Source: a virus
Length of the DNA: 46,470 nucleotides
Virus record (IMG/VR): IMGVR_UViG_3300040809_000187
Coordinates: 1 to 46,470 of that record
Reading direction: 5' to 3' (one strand)
A program made the translations under genes and the position numbers. The notes beneath the pieces are model-generated. The model saw only the letters and a program-made list of their open reading frames with translations, was not told the origin of the DNA and searched no databases. This document shows positions 14,695 through 22,535 of this stretch, one piece after another. Every line of letters starts with the position of its first letter. Position 1 is the first letter of the stretch.

Positions 14695-16659
14695 TTAGTT
14701 AAGCAGTGTTCCACTAGTATTATATATGTCGATTCTATATCTGTTCTCAATAGCAGATGCTGTTAACAATGAAGTATCGTTACTAGCAAATGTTTCTGAG
14801 CTATTTAGAATCGCCGCTCCAGCAAAGTCAGCTACTGTTAATTCTGGAAGTCTAGCACTTGGAAGAGTACCGCTAACCATGTTAGAAGCATTAGTAAAGA
14901 ACGATGCTGCATTTCCTTCTAGTAAAGCGGAATCTAATCCTGAACCTGCACCGTCAACTGTTTTAATAGCTGTCAGTAGTTCTGAAGGAGTAGAATACGA
15001 CTCATTAAAGCTAATAACACCTGTTCCACTATTATAACTTACATCGCCTGTAGCGCTAATTGCTGCTCTTGCTCTTGCGTCAGTAAAGTATAAACTTGTA
15101 CCTTCAGCCAAGTCTGCAGTGTCTTTGCTACTTAGATCTAAGTTGGCACCTGTTGCCGCAGCTACTCGAGCATTTGCTCTTGCATCTGTGTAGAACAAGT
15201 TGGAGCCTTCAGCTAAGTCATCTGTGTCTAAAGTTCTAGTTCCGCCTAACGCTGTAGCTACACCGTTAATTGTAATTTCTGAGTTAGACAAAGAGCCGTT
15301 GGCAATATTAGATAATGTGTTATCCGAACCGCTAATTGTTTTGTTTGTTAATGTTTGTGTTGTGTCTGCGCCAACCATTTCTGAATAGTCAGAGCCGTTG
15401 TTTGTAAACTGCCACTGATCAACTGCTTCAACCCATTTAAGTTGTACTGCTGTCGAATCTCCTCGAAGAACTCTAATTCCTGCATTCTCACTAGGAGTTC
15501 CAGAAGTAAAGTTGCTGTTTAAGTCGATAATGTTATCAGCCAAACTAATTGTTTCAGAGTTGACAGTTGTTGTAGTTCCAGAAACTGTTAAGTCTCCACC
15601 AATCACCACGTTGCCTGTTGCTTCTAAATTATCATTGACATAAACTTTACCTGTACCTTTACCAGTAAGTGTTAAGTCTGTATCTGCTGTTTTAGATTCA
15701 AGCGAATCAACGTTGATTGGGTTTGTGAATGCAATTGCGTTGCCGGCGCTGTTTGTAATATTAATACCGTCTTCTAGTTGAAGAGGTCCTTTAATTGCAA
15801 TAACACCTGATCCAGTTGCATCTAACTCTACATCGCCTGAACCACTTGTTTGAAGTGATAGGTTTTGGTTTGCATCTGCAGAAACAGTGATTGTACCTGA
15901 GTTATCAGAAACAACCTGTTGTCCGTTTACATATAATGAACCAGGACCTACGTATACGTCCCTCCATTGTTTTGTTGTGCTACCAAGACTATGTGTATTA
16001 TCTGTATCTGGGATAATATCGCCTTGCATTTCAACGTCTGTTGTAAATGTAGCACCTGCAAAAGTTGGGTTAGATGTAGTATCTACTGCTTGTCCAATTG
16101 CTACTGAACCAGATGTTACTGTAACACCTGTGCCGCCACTAATGGCTGCTTGTGCTCTAGCATCTGTATAGTAAAGCTTGGTTGAACCTTCTGCTAAGTC
16201 GTCAGTGCTGAAGTCCGTCATATCAACAGTAATGCTATCTGCATTTACACTGATACCTGTTCCTCCGACAACATTAACTTCTACTAGTCCAGACTCACCG
16301 CCACCTGTCAAACCATTACCTGCTGTAACGCCTGTAATGTCTCCAGATTGTCCGTTAATTGTTAATGTTCCAGCATCATCGTCATAAGACAATGTGATGC
16401 CGGTGCCTGCTGCTAAAAGAGCAGCTACTCTATCGTCAATACGTTCGTTCGTTGAAAATAGATTTGTTGACCCTTCTGTAAGGTCATCTGATGTTGTGGG
16501 AACTGCTGAGTCTTTTGCTATTACATATCCACCTTGTGTGCTTCCATCATGGACACGGAGTTCTGAGTTCTCTGTATCGAAGGAAAGTTCACCGGCGGCA
16601 CCAGTAAAAGCATTGTTTTGTGCTTCAGTTCCACGTCTAAATTGTACCTGTGTTGGCAT
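14695..16659 (-). CDS. Fibre-like structural protein with an Mtd-type N-terminal motif
   Basis: The 654-residue protein starts TQVQFRRGTEAQNNAFTGAA followed by GELSFDTENSELRVHDG, a motif shared with the N terminus of the Bordetella phage major tropism determinant and many phage fibre proteins. The body is a long Ser/Thr/Gly/Ala beta-rich repeat, with several copies of DDLAEGST-x-L-x-x-T-x-x-R-I/A and NLFYTDARANARV, a common tail-fibre repeat. It is probably a trimeric appendage that is exposed on the virion. Its N terminus is nearly the same as that of the 84-residue protein upstream, suggesting duplication. No terminal LDGGTY is present; it ends NTSGTLLN. Confidence 0.82.
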   Translation of the reverse strand: MPTQVQFRRGTEAQNNAFTGAAGELSFDTENSELRVHDGSTQGGYVIAKDSAVPTTSDDLTEGSTNLFSTNERIDDRVAALLAAGTGITLSYDDDAGTLTINGQSGDITGVTAGNGLTGGGESGLVEVNVVGGTGISVNADSITVDMTDFSTDDLAEGSTKLYYTDARAQAAISGGTGVTVTSGSVAIGQAVDTTSNPTFAGATFTTDVEMQGDIIPDTDNTHSLGSTTKQWRDVYVGPGSLYVNGQQVVSDNSGTITVSADANQNLSLQTSGSGDVELDATGSGVIAIKGPLQLEDGINITNSAGNAIAFTNPINVDSLESKTADTDLTLTGKGTGKVYVNDNLEATGNVVIGGDLTVSGTTTTVNSETISLADNIIDLNSNFTSGTPSENAGIRVLRGDSTAVQLKWVEAVDQWQFTNNGSDYSEMVGADTTQTLTNKTISGSDNTLSNIANGSLSNSEITINGVATALGGTRTLDTDDLAEGSNLFYTDARANARVAAATGANLDLSSKDTADLAEGTSLYFTDARARAAISATGDVSYNSGTGVISFNESYSTPSELLTAIKTVDGAGSGLDSALLEGNAASFFTNASNMVSGTLPSARLPELTVADFAGAAILNSSETFASNDTSLLTASAIENRYRIDIYNTSGTLLN

Positions 16660-16678
16660 TTCTAATCTCCTAAATTAT

Positions 16679-16933
16679 TTAATATGTTCCGCCGTCTAAT
16701 GTAGAGCCGTCAGCGAGGGTATCTGCTTCTACCGTACCACTAATATTTGTAAAGGGTATGTTACCTGAAATATTAGAAGCCGAAGCTAGCATCAATTCGT
16801 GACCGCCTTGAGTAGCACCATCGTGAACTCTCATAGCATAGTTACCAGTATTAACTGTAACCTCTCCGGCTAAGCCAGTGAAATTATTGTTTTCTGCTGT
16901 AGTACCTCTTCTAAATTGTACTTGAGTTGTCAT
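16679..16933 (-). CDS. Small Mtd-type structural protein of 84 residues
   Basis: The first 45 residues (TQVQFRRGTTAENNNFTGLA, then GEVTVNTGNYAMRVHDGATQ) repeat the N-terminal motif of the 654-residue protein encoded next. A short Ser/Thr/Asn-rich segment ends in LDGGTY, a hexapeptide also found at the C termini of the proteins encoded at 19055-19288 and, as LDGGTF, 17470-19002. It looks like a fibre-attachment domain without a fibre, perhaps a connector. Confidence 0.78.
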   Translation of the reverse strand: MTTQVQFRRGTTAENNNFTGLAGEVTVNTGNYAMRVHDGATQGGHELMLASASNISGNIPFTNISGTVEADTLADGSTLDGGTY

Positions 16934-16956
16934 TGGTTATACTCCTAGATTTTGAA

Positions 16957-17268
16957 TTAAAGTGTTCCGAAATCTTCAGTTATAAGTATTCCAGGAGGAG
17001 CAGTTCGGCAATCATAAGATCTTTCAGTTGCAACACCAAAAGCATCTACACTTGATGCAGTCATGTCGCCGTAATCACCTGTTGGGAACACCAAGTTGGC
17101 ATCTCCTACAACATAGTTAGATACTGCTACAACCGCACCGTCGGTATTCTTTGTATAAAGTATCTTGTCTGCTAAATTTAGAGCAACCTCACCAACTTCT
17201 AAGTTAGCCTGCGTGGGCACCGCCGAAGCTGTTTCCGACCTCTTCAGTTTGATTACTGTGTCTACCAT
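16957..17268 (-). CDS. Small structural protein of 103 residues
   Basis: It begins VIKLKRSETASAVPTQANLE with VGEVALNLADKILYTKNTDG, the same kind of N-terminal motif (I-K-L-K-R-S, P-T, L-x-x-G-E-x-A-x-N) as the 510-residue protein encoded upstream. The C terminus PPGILITEDFGTL differs from the LDGGTY ending of its neighbours. The start overlaps the coiled-coil gene by 65 bases and has GAGGAAG just ahead. Likely a virion appendage component. Confidence 0.75.
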   Translation of the reverse strand: MVDTVIKLKRSETASAVPTQANLEVGEVALNLADKILYTKNTDGAVVAVSNYVVGDANLVFPTGDYGDMTASSVDAFGVATERSYDCRTAPPGILITEDFGTL

Positions 17269-17446
17269 CTTCCTCTTTCTCCTGTATGTTTAACTCTTCT
17301 AACTGAGCCGTAAGAGCATCTCGTTCTTTTTGTAAGATATTCATTCTAGCTTTTAGAACGAGATTTTCTTGCGTTGTTTCGTTAAGTTTTGCACTTAGTA
17401 ATGCAATATATTCGTCAACTACATTATTTGGATTTTGTTCACTCAT
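17204..17446 (-). CDS. Small coiled-coil protein of 80 residues
   Basis: Residues about 8-60 form a regular heptad pattern (EYIALLSAKLNETTQENLVL, then ARMNILQKERDALTAQLEEL), so the protein is probably a short coiled-coil oligomer, for example a trimerisation or connector peptide among the fibre genes. The last 20 residues are Gly/Ser/Asn-rich and are encoded in the stretch that overlaps the next gene. An AAAGGAA site precedes the ATG. Confidence 0.7.
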   Translation of the reverse strand: MSEQNPNNVVDEYIALLSAKLNETTQENLVLKARMNILQKERDALTAQLEELNIQEKEEDGRHSNQTEEVGNSFGGAHAG

Positions 17447-17469
17447 AATATTTCCTTTAATTAATTATT

Positions 17470-19002
17470 CTAGAACGTACCGCCGTCTAGTGTTGCCCAA
17501 ACAGGCGTGCCGCTAGCATCTGCCATTAACAGTTGCCCTTCTGTGCCTGCTGCTGTTACTTGTAGAGCGCTAGTTCCGTTACCATAAACGATACCGTTTG
17601 AAGTAAAAGTGCTTGCGCCAGTACCACCGTCTGCAACACCAATCGCTGCTGATAGTCCAGAAATAGTTCCGCCTGTTACGTTGCCTTCAATGTTGGCAAC
17701 CAATGTTGCTACGGAATAGCCACTTGCTGTAGTGTCAACAGTTGTTGTAGGCTCAACGCTAGAGCCAGTAAACATTTTGTATTTACCGTCATTAGCATCT
17801 CTGAATAAACCAGAGTATTTGTCAGCGCCGTCGTTAAAGATACCATAAAAACCAATGTCTAAAGCGTCACTAGAGTTGCCAGTTGCTACTTTAAATAATG
17901 GATCATTAACTGTCAATGTCTGAGAGTTAACCTGTGTTGTAGTTCCAGAAACTGTTAAGTTACCAGATACAGTTAGGTTACCGCCAATTGTTGGGTTTGT
18001 TGCTAGTCCAACTTGAATTTGATTGTCTGATACGGTTGTTGTTACTTCGTTAGCTGTACCAGCAAAAGTAAGTGTTTCGCCACCAGCTACTGTATCATTT
18101 GTTCCACTGTCCGCTGCAATATCAAATGATGTTGCAATTGCTGCTGTAGTTGCAGCAGTGACCCTACCTTTAGCGTCTACTGTTAAAACAGGAACTGCTG
18201 TTGTAGAACCGTATGAACCTGCGGATACGCCTGAGTTAGAAAGATCAAGTGTTACACCTGCTGTTTCAGAACCTGAGCCAGTTACTGTAAGGTTGCCGCT
18301 TCCTGCGTCTGCTACTGTGGCAACATAGTTACCTGTAGTGTCTGTACCAAGTGCAATAGCGTCTGCTGCCATTGTAGTTGCAATACTTACATCGCCTGAA
18401 CCGTCAAAATTTACTGTACCTGTTACGTCACCTGTAAGAGCAATTGCTCTAGCTGTTGTTAGTGCCGCTGCTGTTGTTGCTGTATCTGCGTTACCTGTAA
18501 GGTCACCAGTTACATCACCTGTTACGTTACCTGTTACATTACCTGTAAGGTCACCAGTTACATCACCTGTTACGTTACCTGTTACTGCACCAGTGATATC
18601 GCCGGTTACATCGCCTGTTACGTCACCTGTGACATTACCCGTTACGTTACCAGTAAGGTCGCCTGTTACGTCACCTGTGACATCTCCGGTTAAATCTCCT
18701 GTTACGTTACCTGTAAGATCAGCTGTAATTGTTCCTGCAGAGAAATCTCCACTTGCGTCTCTCTTAACAAGCTGTGAAGCTGTGTTAGAAGAAGAGGCAC
18801 CGTCTACGATATCGGTGTAAAATTTACCACCGATTTTATGTACAACCTGTTGATTTGAGGAATCAACCGATTCAATATAAAGAATCGCGGAATCACCTGA
18901 GTTGGCTTTATCCTGGCTATACGCCAGTTCGCCTTCGTTTAGATCCGATGTTGTAGGGGCTGTAGCTGCGGTACTTCTTTTAATTTGAATTACTGTTGCC
19001 AT
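17470..19002 (-). CDS. Fibre-like structural protein with a T-G-D/N-V/L tetrapeptide repeat
   Basis: The 510-residue protein starts with TVIQIKRSTAATAPTTSDLN and GELAYSQDK, an N-terminal attachment motif common to fibre proteins of marine myoviruses. Residues about 95-170 are some 19 tetrads of the form T-G-[D/N]-[V/L/I]. The rest is Ser/Thr/Ala/Gly-rich beta repeat with GNLTVSGNLTVSGTTTQVNS, also found almost unchanged in the 654-residue protein (DLTVSGTTTTVNSETISL). It ends in TLDGGTF. Probably an exposed appendage. Confidence 0.82.
   Translation of the reverse strand: MATVIQIKRSTAATAPTTSDLNEGELAYSQDKANSGDSAILYIESVDSSNQQVVHKIGGKFYTDIVDGASSSNTASQLVKRDASGDFSAGTITADLTGNVTGDLTGDVTGDVTGDLTGNVTGNVTGDVTGDVTGDITGAVTGNVTGDVTGDLTGNVTGNVTGDVTGDLTGNADTATTAAALTTARAIALTGDVTGTVNFDGSGDVSIATTMAADAIALGTDTTGNYVATVADAGSGNLTVTGSGSETAGVTLDLSNSGVSAGSYGSTTAVPVLTVDAKGRVTAATTAAIATSFDIAADSGTNDTVAGGETLTFAGTANEVTTTVSDNQIQVGLATNPTIGGNLTVSGNLTVSGTTTQVNSQTLTVNDPLFKVATGNSSDALDIGFYGIFNDGADKYSGLFRDANDGKYKMFTGSSVEPTTTVDTTASGYSVATLVANIEGNVTGGTISGLSAAIGVADGGTGASTFTSNGIVYGNGTSALQVTAAGTEGQLLMADASGTPVWATLDGGTF
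18493..18720 (-). repeat. In-frame 12-bp tandem repeat coding T-G-[D/N]-[V/L]
   Basis: About 19 imperfect 12-base units (plus-strand forms such as cctgttacgtta and ccagttacatca) encode residues 95-170 of the 510-residue protein. The third codon positions vary while the amino acid pattern is kept, so the repeat is under selection as protein. Confidence 0.9.
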
Positions 19003-19054
19003 TTATTATCTCCTAGAATGTTTGTTTGTAATTTTATAATATAAATTAAAACTC

Positions 19055-19288
19055 TTAATAAGTACCACCATCTAAGCTTTCCAATTGTCCTGCTTCGATA
19101 TTTTGTGCTACCCACTTGCCCGTAGGCTCATCATATACCAGTGTATAACCATCCTGTAAACCATTCGATATGTCGATATTCGCGAGCTGTTCTACTTTAG
19201 CACTGGTCACCTGTTTAGAGTTTTTGGTGGTGTTAGTAATTACTCGGTTTGAAGATCCACTACTTGGTATAGTTATCTTGATAGCCAT
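19055..19288 (-). CDS. Small structural protein of 77 residues ending LDGGTY
   Basis: It starts MAIKITIPSSGSSNRV, and its second half NGLQDGYTLVYDEPTGKWVA followed by QNIEAGQLESLDGGTY resembles the last part of longer fibre proteins of marine myoviruses. The C-terminal LDGGTY is shared with two neighbours. It overlaps the stop of the upstream gene by one base and is probably part of the same late message from 19641-19648. Confidence 0.75.
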   Translation of the reverse strand: MAIKITIPSSGSSNRVITNTTKNSKQVTSAKVEQLANIDISNGLQDGYTLVYDEPTGKWVAQNIEAGQLESLDGGTY

Positions 19289-19614
19289 TATCGGGTTACC
19301 TCTGGAGTTACTGTTACGATTCCTTCAAGCACTCTTAATGTTTCTGCACTTGAGGAAATCTCAATATCATATACATATCTTCCTGCTTTAAGACTTGAAG
19401 TCTGTTCTGCTGTTAAAGATATGGTTAATTCGCCCGTCAAATTTGTTTTCGCGGTTGTAAAACTTGTATAAGTATTACTGTAATACGATTTTCGTATTTG
19501 CGAATTCACAGTATAACTAGTCAGGTCCTTATCTGAACCGTCTTCGTTATCTAATTGCATAGTAAGAGAAAAAGTTGTACCTTGATCTATTACTAAATTT
19601 GAAACAGTTGCCAT
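19288..19614 (-). CDS. Ig-like structural protein of 108 residues
   Basis: The sequence has the alternating pattern of an immunoglobulin-like beta sandwich: VIDQGTTFSLTMQLDNEDGS, YTVNSQIRKSYYS, ELTISLTAEQTSSLKAGRYV followed by YDIEISSS and VLEGIVTVTPEVTR. This resembles the BppU-type N-terminal domain of phage baseplate and receptor-binding proteins. It is the first gene of the minus-strand fibre row, with a late promoter (19641-19648) 26 bases ahead. Confidence 0.78.
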   Translation of the reverse strand: MATVSNLVIDQGTTFSLTMQLDNEDGSDKDLTSYTVNSQIRKSYYSNTYTSFTTAKTNLTGELTISLTAEQTSSLKAGRYVYDIEISSSAETLRVLEGIVTVTPEVTR

Positions 19615-19636
19615 TTACGGGTTATCCTTTTATACT
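19608..19636 (+). promoter_or_regulatory. Sigma70-type promoter for the plus-strand glycosyltransferase cluster
   Basis: TTGCCA (19608-19613), a 17-base spacer and TATACT (19631-19636), each box one base from the bacterial consensus. It is 30 bases ahead of the first plus-strand ATG (19666) and in the only plausible place. The -35 box overlaps the start of the opposed minus-strand gene. Confidence 0.6.
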
Positions 19637-19640
19637 CGTT

Positions 19641-19648
19641 TATTTATA
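19641..19648 (-). promoter_or_regulatory. T4-type late promoter box for the fibre row
   Basis: TATAAATA on the minus strand, 26 bases ahead of the ATG at 19614. It lies back to back with the plus-strand sigma70-type promoter, so late and early-type transcription diverge here. Confidence 0.75.
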
Positions 19649-19665
19649 AGAAAATATAACTTGAT

Positions 19666-20316
19666 ATGAAAACAATTTTGACATTAAAATACGGGGACAA
19701 ATATACGTCTGAGGACGTTAATCGTATTTATAATTCTATTCCAGGTGACTACAACCGCGTCTGTGTAACTGATAATCCTATTGGACTCAATAAAAATATA
19801 ACAACAATACCTATAGATCATGAAATTGAAGGGCATTGGGAAAAGGTTAAACTGTTCAAACTTGAAAACTTAGGCAAAGTTCTTTATTTAGACTTAGATA
19901 TTAGAATACAAAAAGGTATAGAACATTTGTGGAAAATGCTTGACAAGAACCCCATCATATGTTACACTTACTGGAAACCTCAAGAATTCCCTTATCACAA
20001 AGACAGTAGGTGGTCATATAATTATTTAAGCAATTTTAATTCTAGTGTGATGATGTGGGAAGATAACAGACATATATATGATTACTGGGAAAAGAATAAA
20101 GATTACTATATGGTAAAGTATGCAGGTGATGATAGGTTTTTATACCATGAGAGTTTTACATTTGAACACTTTCCCGAAAATGAGGTTTATTCATTTTGGT
20201 TTGATGGTGGTAAAATAAAAGACGCAACAATAGCATTATTGAATGGACAAGAATCAGTTCAAGAGGACATAGCAAAAAGATATGATGAACTTCGTATGTA
20301 TCAAATGGGGAAGTAA
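19666..20316 (+). CDS. Glycosyltransferase (GT-A type), paralogue 1
   Basis: The 216-residue protein starts TILTLKYGDKYTSEDVNRIY and has a DxD-type metal-binding motif in VLYLDLDIRIQ (DLD at 76-78), as in nucleotide-sugar-dependent GT-A enzymes. The sequence YLSNFNSSVMMWED (about 120-133) matches N-S-S-V/M-M/L segments in the three related genes that follow. It is the shortest of the family and lacks the long insert before the DxD seen at 20282 and 22761. It opens the plus-strand cluster, with a sigma70-type promoter upstream and only a weak ribosome site. It overlaps the next gene by 35 bases. Confidence 0.82.
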   Translation: MKTILTLKYGDKYTSEDVNRIYNSIPGDYNRVCVTDNPIGLNKNITTIPIDHEIEGHWEKVKLFKLENLGKVLYLDLDIRIQKGIEHLWKMLDKNPIICYTYWKPQEFPYHKDSRWSYNYLSNFNSSVMMWEDNRHIYDYWEKNKDYYMVKYAGDDRFLYHESFTFEHFPENEVYSFWFDGGKIKDATIALLNGQESVQEDIAKRYDELRMYQMGK

Positions 20317-21064
20317 ATATTCTCCTGAATATGTAAACAATTTAAAGGCAATGGTTGAGAGACACTATACTCGACCCTGCACCTTTACCTGTTTTACAGA
20401 TGACGCAGAAGGACTCGATTGCGCCACCGCGCCTATCCCCAATATTGAGCCACTGCATCCAGACTATTGGTTTGGAAAGGAAAACTTTTGTTGGGATCGT
20501 GCTAAGTTCCTTGTATTCAACTCTCATAAGTGGCTAGGCTATGAGGGTAAATGGTGTTACTTTGATTTAGATGTTATTGTTCAAAACAATATAAACGATC
20601 TATACAATCTAGCAAACAAACCTAGAATAATCGAATCTAAATGGCAACCACCCGGACAACAACATGAGAGATTCTTTATTGATATTAGAGGAACTTATTT
20701 TAATTCTAGTATGATGTGTTGGAATGGGAGTCAATGTGAGAAAATTTACTACGATGTTCTAGAACACCAAGATGTAGTATTTAAAACATTCTTTAAAGGA
20801 TCAGATAACTACCATTACTGGAGACAAAAAAAGTTCTGGGGCAACATTCCTTGGGATTGGGTTTACTCTTATAATAGAGGAGCTCATCATAAAGAGGATA
20901 AAGAGAAGTATAAATATAGAGAGGAGTATAAAGTTTGTTTGTTTAATACAGACTTAACTCCAGACCCTGCAGCTAAGGCGCAGATTAAAATGAGTGAATT
21001 ACAAGATGAGAAACTTTTGAGGCATTGGCATGGAGCTAACTTTAATAGCAAACTTACTGGATAG
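20282..21064 (+). CDS. Glycosyltransferase (GT-A type), paralogue 2
   Basis: The 260-residue protein has the family pattern CIKWGSKYSPEYVNNL, FTDDAEGLD, WCYFDLDVIVQNN (DLD at 95-97), TYFNSSMMCWNG and a C-terminal WDWVYSYNRG with VCLFNTDL. It is closest to the 22761 gene: both have P-x-x-W-F-G-x-x-N-F and the C-terminal LLRHWHG or LLKHWQ. The frame can start at either of two adjacent ATGs (20282 or 20285). It overlaps both neighbours, so translation is probably coupled. Confidence 0.84.
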   Translation: MMNFVCIKWGSKYSPEYVNNLKAMVERHYTRPCTFTCFTDDAEGLDCATAPIPNIEPLHPDYWFGKENFCWDRAKFLVFNSHKWLGYEGKWCYFDLDVIVQNNINDLYNLANKPRIIESKWQPPGQQHERFFIDIRGTYFNSSMMCWNGSQCEKIYYDVLEHQDVVFKTFFKGSDNYHYWRQKKFWGNIPWDWVYSYNRGAHHKEDKEKYKYREEYKVCLFNTDLTPDPAAKAQIKMSELQDEKLLRHWHGANFNSKLTG

Positions 21065-22535
21065 TAAGTACAGTCAAATCCATATAAACAATTTCTATAC
21101 TCAGGCAAAGAACCTGATTGAGCAGCCTTTTGACTTCTTTGTTTTCACTACACAGGAAGAACTCGACAATATCAATAGCACTAAAAAGCGAGACGGCTTT
21201 GTAGACGGCATTCAATTCCATGTTCCAAAGTATGGAAAGCAGTGGTTAGAAATAGACTTAATACAACATACCAAGGATAATGGAGTTAGTCTTTTTACTA
21301 CTCCAAACGTCTTATTAAATGATCCTATGGCCCTTTTATCGTACAAAGGCAGTGGTATTGATAAAGTTTTAATGCAAGACGAAAATGTTACATATTATAT
21401 ACATAAGAACAAATATGTACAGAATCTGATACAAAAATGGGATAGAGACGAACAAGACATAACATTTTATAACTACGAATTCAAACAAGAGTTTCAAGTT
21501 AACGAACTACCATCACTTCCGTTTTTAAATACACAAAACAAAGACTATCCAATTAGTCTTACAGATGATATCGTTACCTTTCCTTATTGGTACACTCATA
21601 CTCTTGACAGCTACGTAGAAAACTGTTATAATAGGTCTATAGATTTGTATCCTTACTTGCCTTCTGAAATAGAAATGGAAGTAAATGGATTTAGCTATGA
21701 TGAGGTTGTTAGGATCTTTAATAAGGACTTTCTAGGAAAGTCTAGAATGACCAAGTTAATTTTATCCAATGACGTAGAAGAGCCAAGTTTATGTGAGGAC
21801 TTTTACGACATCTCTGAATACTTTCTAGAGTTTGAAGGTGTGAGTGTAGATGTATTAACAGACTTAACATCACATGATGAATTTTGGTGGGGTAGCACCG
21901 GGATACTATATAGAAAAATGGGTAACATCACTGCTACAATTGATGACATTAATAACAAAGACTTTGATAAACAAATTACAAATGCAAAGGCCTTGTTAAA
22001 GAGTGGAGCTCGTGTTTTTTGGCAATACACTAGAACCACACAATCTGATAATGACATTGAAGAGGCAAGAGCGTTATCCAAAAAACATAAATTCAGTGGC
22101 TTTACTTTTATTGAAAACAAGCCACCTGAACTACCAGTTAAAGAAGAAAGAATAATTGTTAAAGAACTTCCAGACTATAAGTTAATAGAACTTGATACTC
22201 TACAAACAAAACCTAAAGAGGCAGACTATGTAGATGTAAAAGTTAAATTTGAGAAGAAGGTTAGATGTAAATCTAAAATTGAGAATAAATGTTACATAGA
22301 CAAGCGAGGAAATGTTTTCCCGTGTGTTTACACTGCTAGAGAAATACTAGAAGCAGACATTAATCCTTATGAAGATACAGACATCATATATAATTGGAAG
22401 GCCAACAATTGTAAGTTAGAACCGCTAGAGTCTATTTTGACGAATGCTTTTTACACAGCATACTTCAATAATAAATTAAAACTAGACCCTAGCAACATTT
22501 GTAAACTAAAATGTGGAGCGTGCAAAAATGTATAA
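21030..22535 (+). CDS. Glycosyltransferase-like domain fused to a degenerate radical-SAM domain and SPASM-type C terminus
   Basis: This 501-residue protein joins two parts. Residues 1-195 resemble the neighbouring glycosyltransferases in outline (DSKYSQIHINNFY, then FDFFVFTTQEEL) but lack a DxD. Residues 220-365 follow the pattern of phage radical-SAM/SPASM proteins: MTKLILSNDVEEPSL (240-254), DLTSHDEFWWG, NITATIDDIN (299-308), ITNAKALLKSGARVFWQYTR (316-335), and EEARALSKKHKFSGFTF. The CxxxCxxC motif that should precede this is absent; only one Cys (199) is nearby. Cysteines of a SPASM-type end remain: 413, 421, 432, 461, 491, 495, 498, with CYIDKRGNVFPC. It is probably not a normal radical-SAM enzyme. 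GAGG precedes the ATG. Confidence 0.72.
   Translation: MELTLIANLLDSKYSQIHINNFYTQAKNLIEQPFDFFVFTTQEELDNINSTKKRDGFVDGIQFHVPKYGKQWLEIDLIQHTKDNGVSLFTTPNVLLNDPMALLSYKGSGIDKVLMQDENVTYYIHKNKYVQNLIQKWDRDEQDITFYNYEFKQEFQVNELPSLPFLNTQNKDYPISLTDDIVTFPYWYTHTLDSYVENCYNRSIDLYPYLPSEIEMEVNGFSYDEVVRIFNKDFLGKSRMTKLILSNDVEEPSLCEDFYDISEYFLEFEGVSVDVLTDLTSHDEFWWGSTGILYRKMGNITATIDDINNKDFDKQITNAKALLKSGARVFWQYTRTTQSDNDIEEARALSKKHKFSGFTFIENKPPELPVKEERIIVKELPDYKLIELDTLQTKPKEADYVDVKVKFEKKVRCKSKIENKCYIDKRGNVFPCVYTAREILEADINPYEDTDIIYNWKANNCKLEPLESILTNAFYTAYFNNKLKLDPSNICKLKCGACKNV

Noticed and set aside
18338-18820. Plus-strand frame of 160 codons with V-T-S-P repeats
   Set aside because: Mirror image of the T-G-D-V repeat in the minus-strand fibre gene.
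20909-20916. TATAAATA on the plus strand, a possible late promoter for the fusion gene
   Set aside because: It falls in codons for K-Y-K-Y in a Lys/Tyr-rich stretch, 114 bases from the next start, and is the only such box found ahead of a plus-strand gene. Chance is likely.
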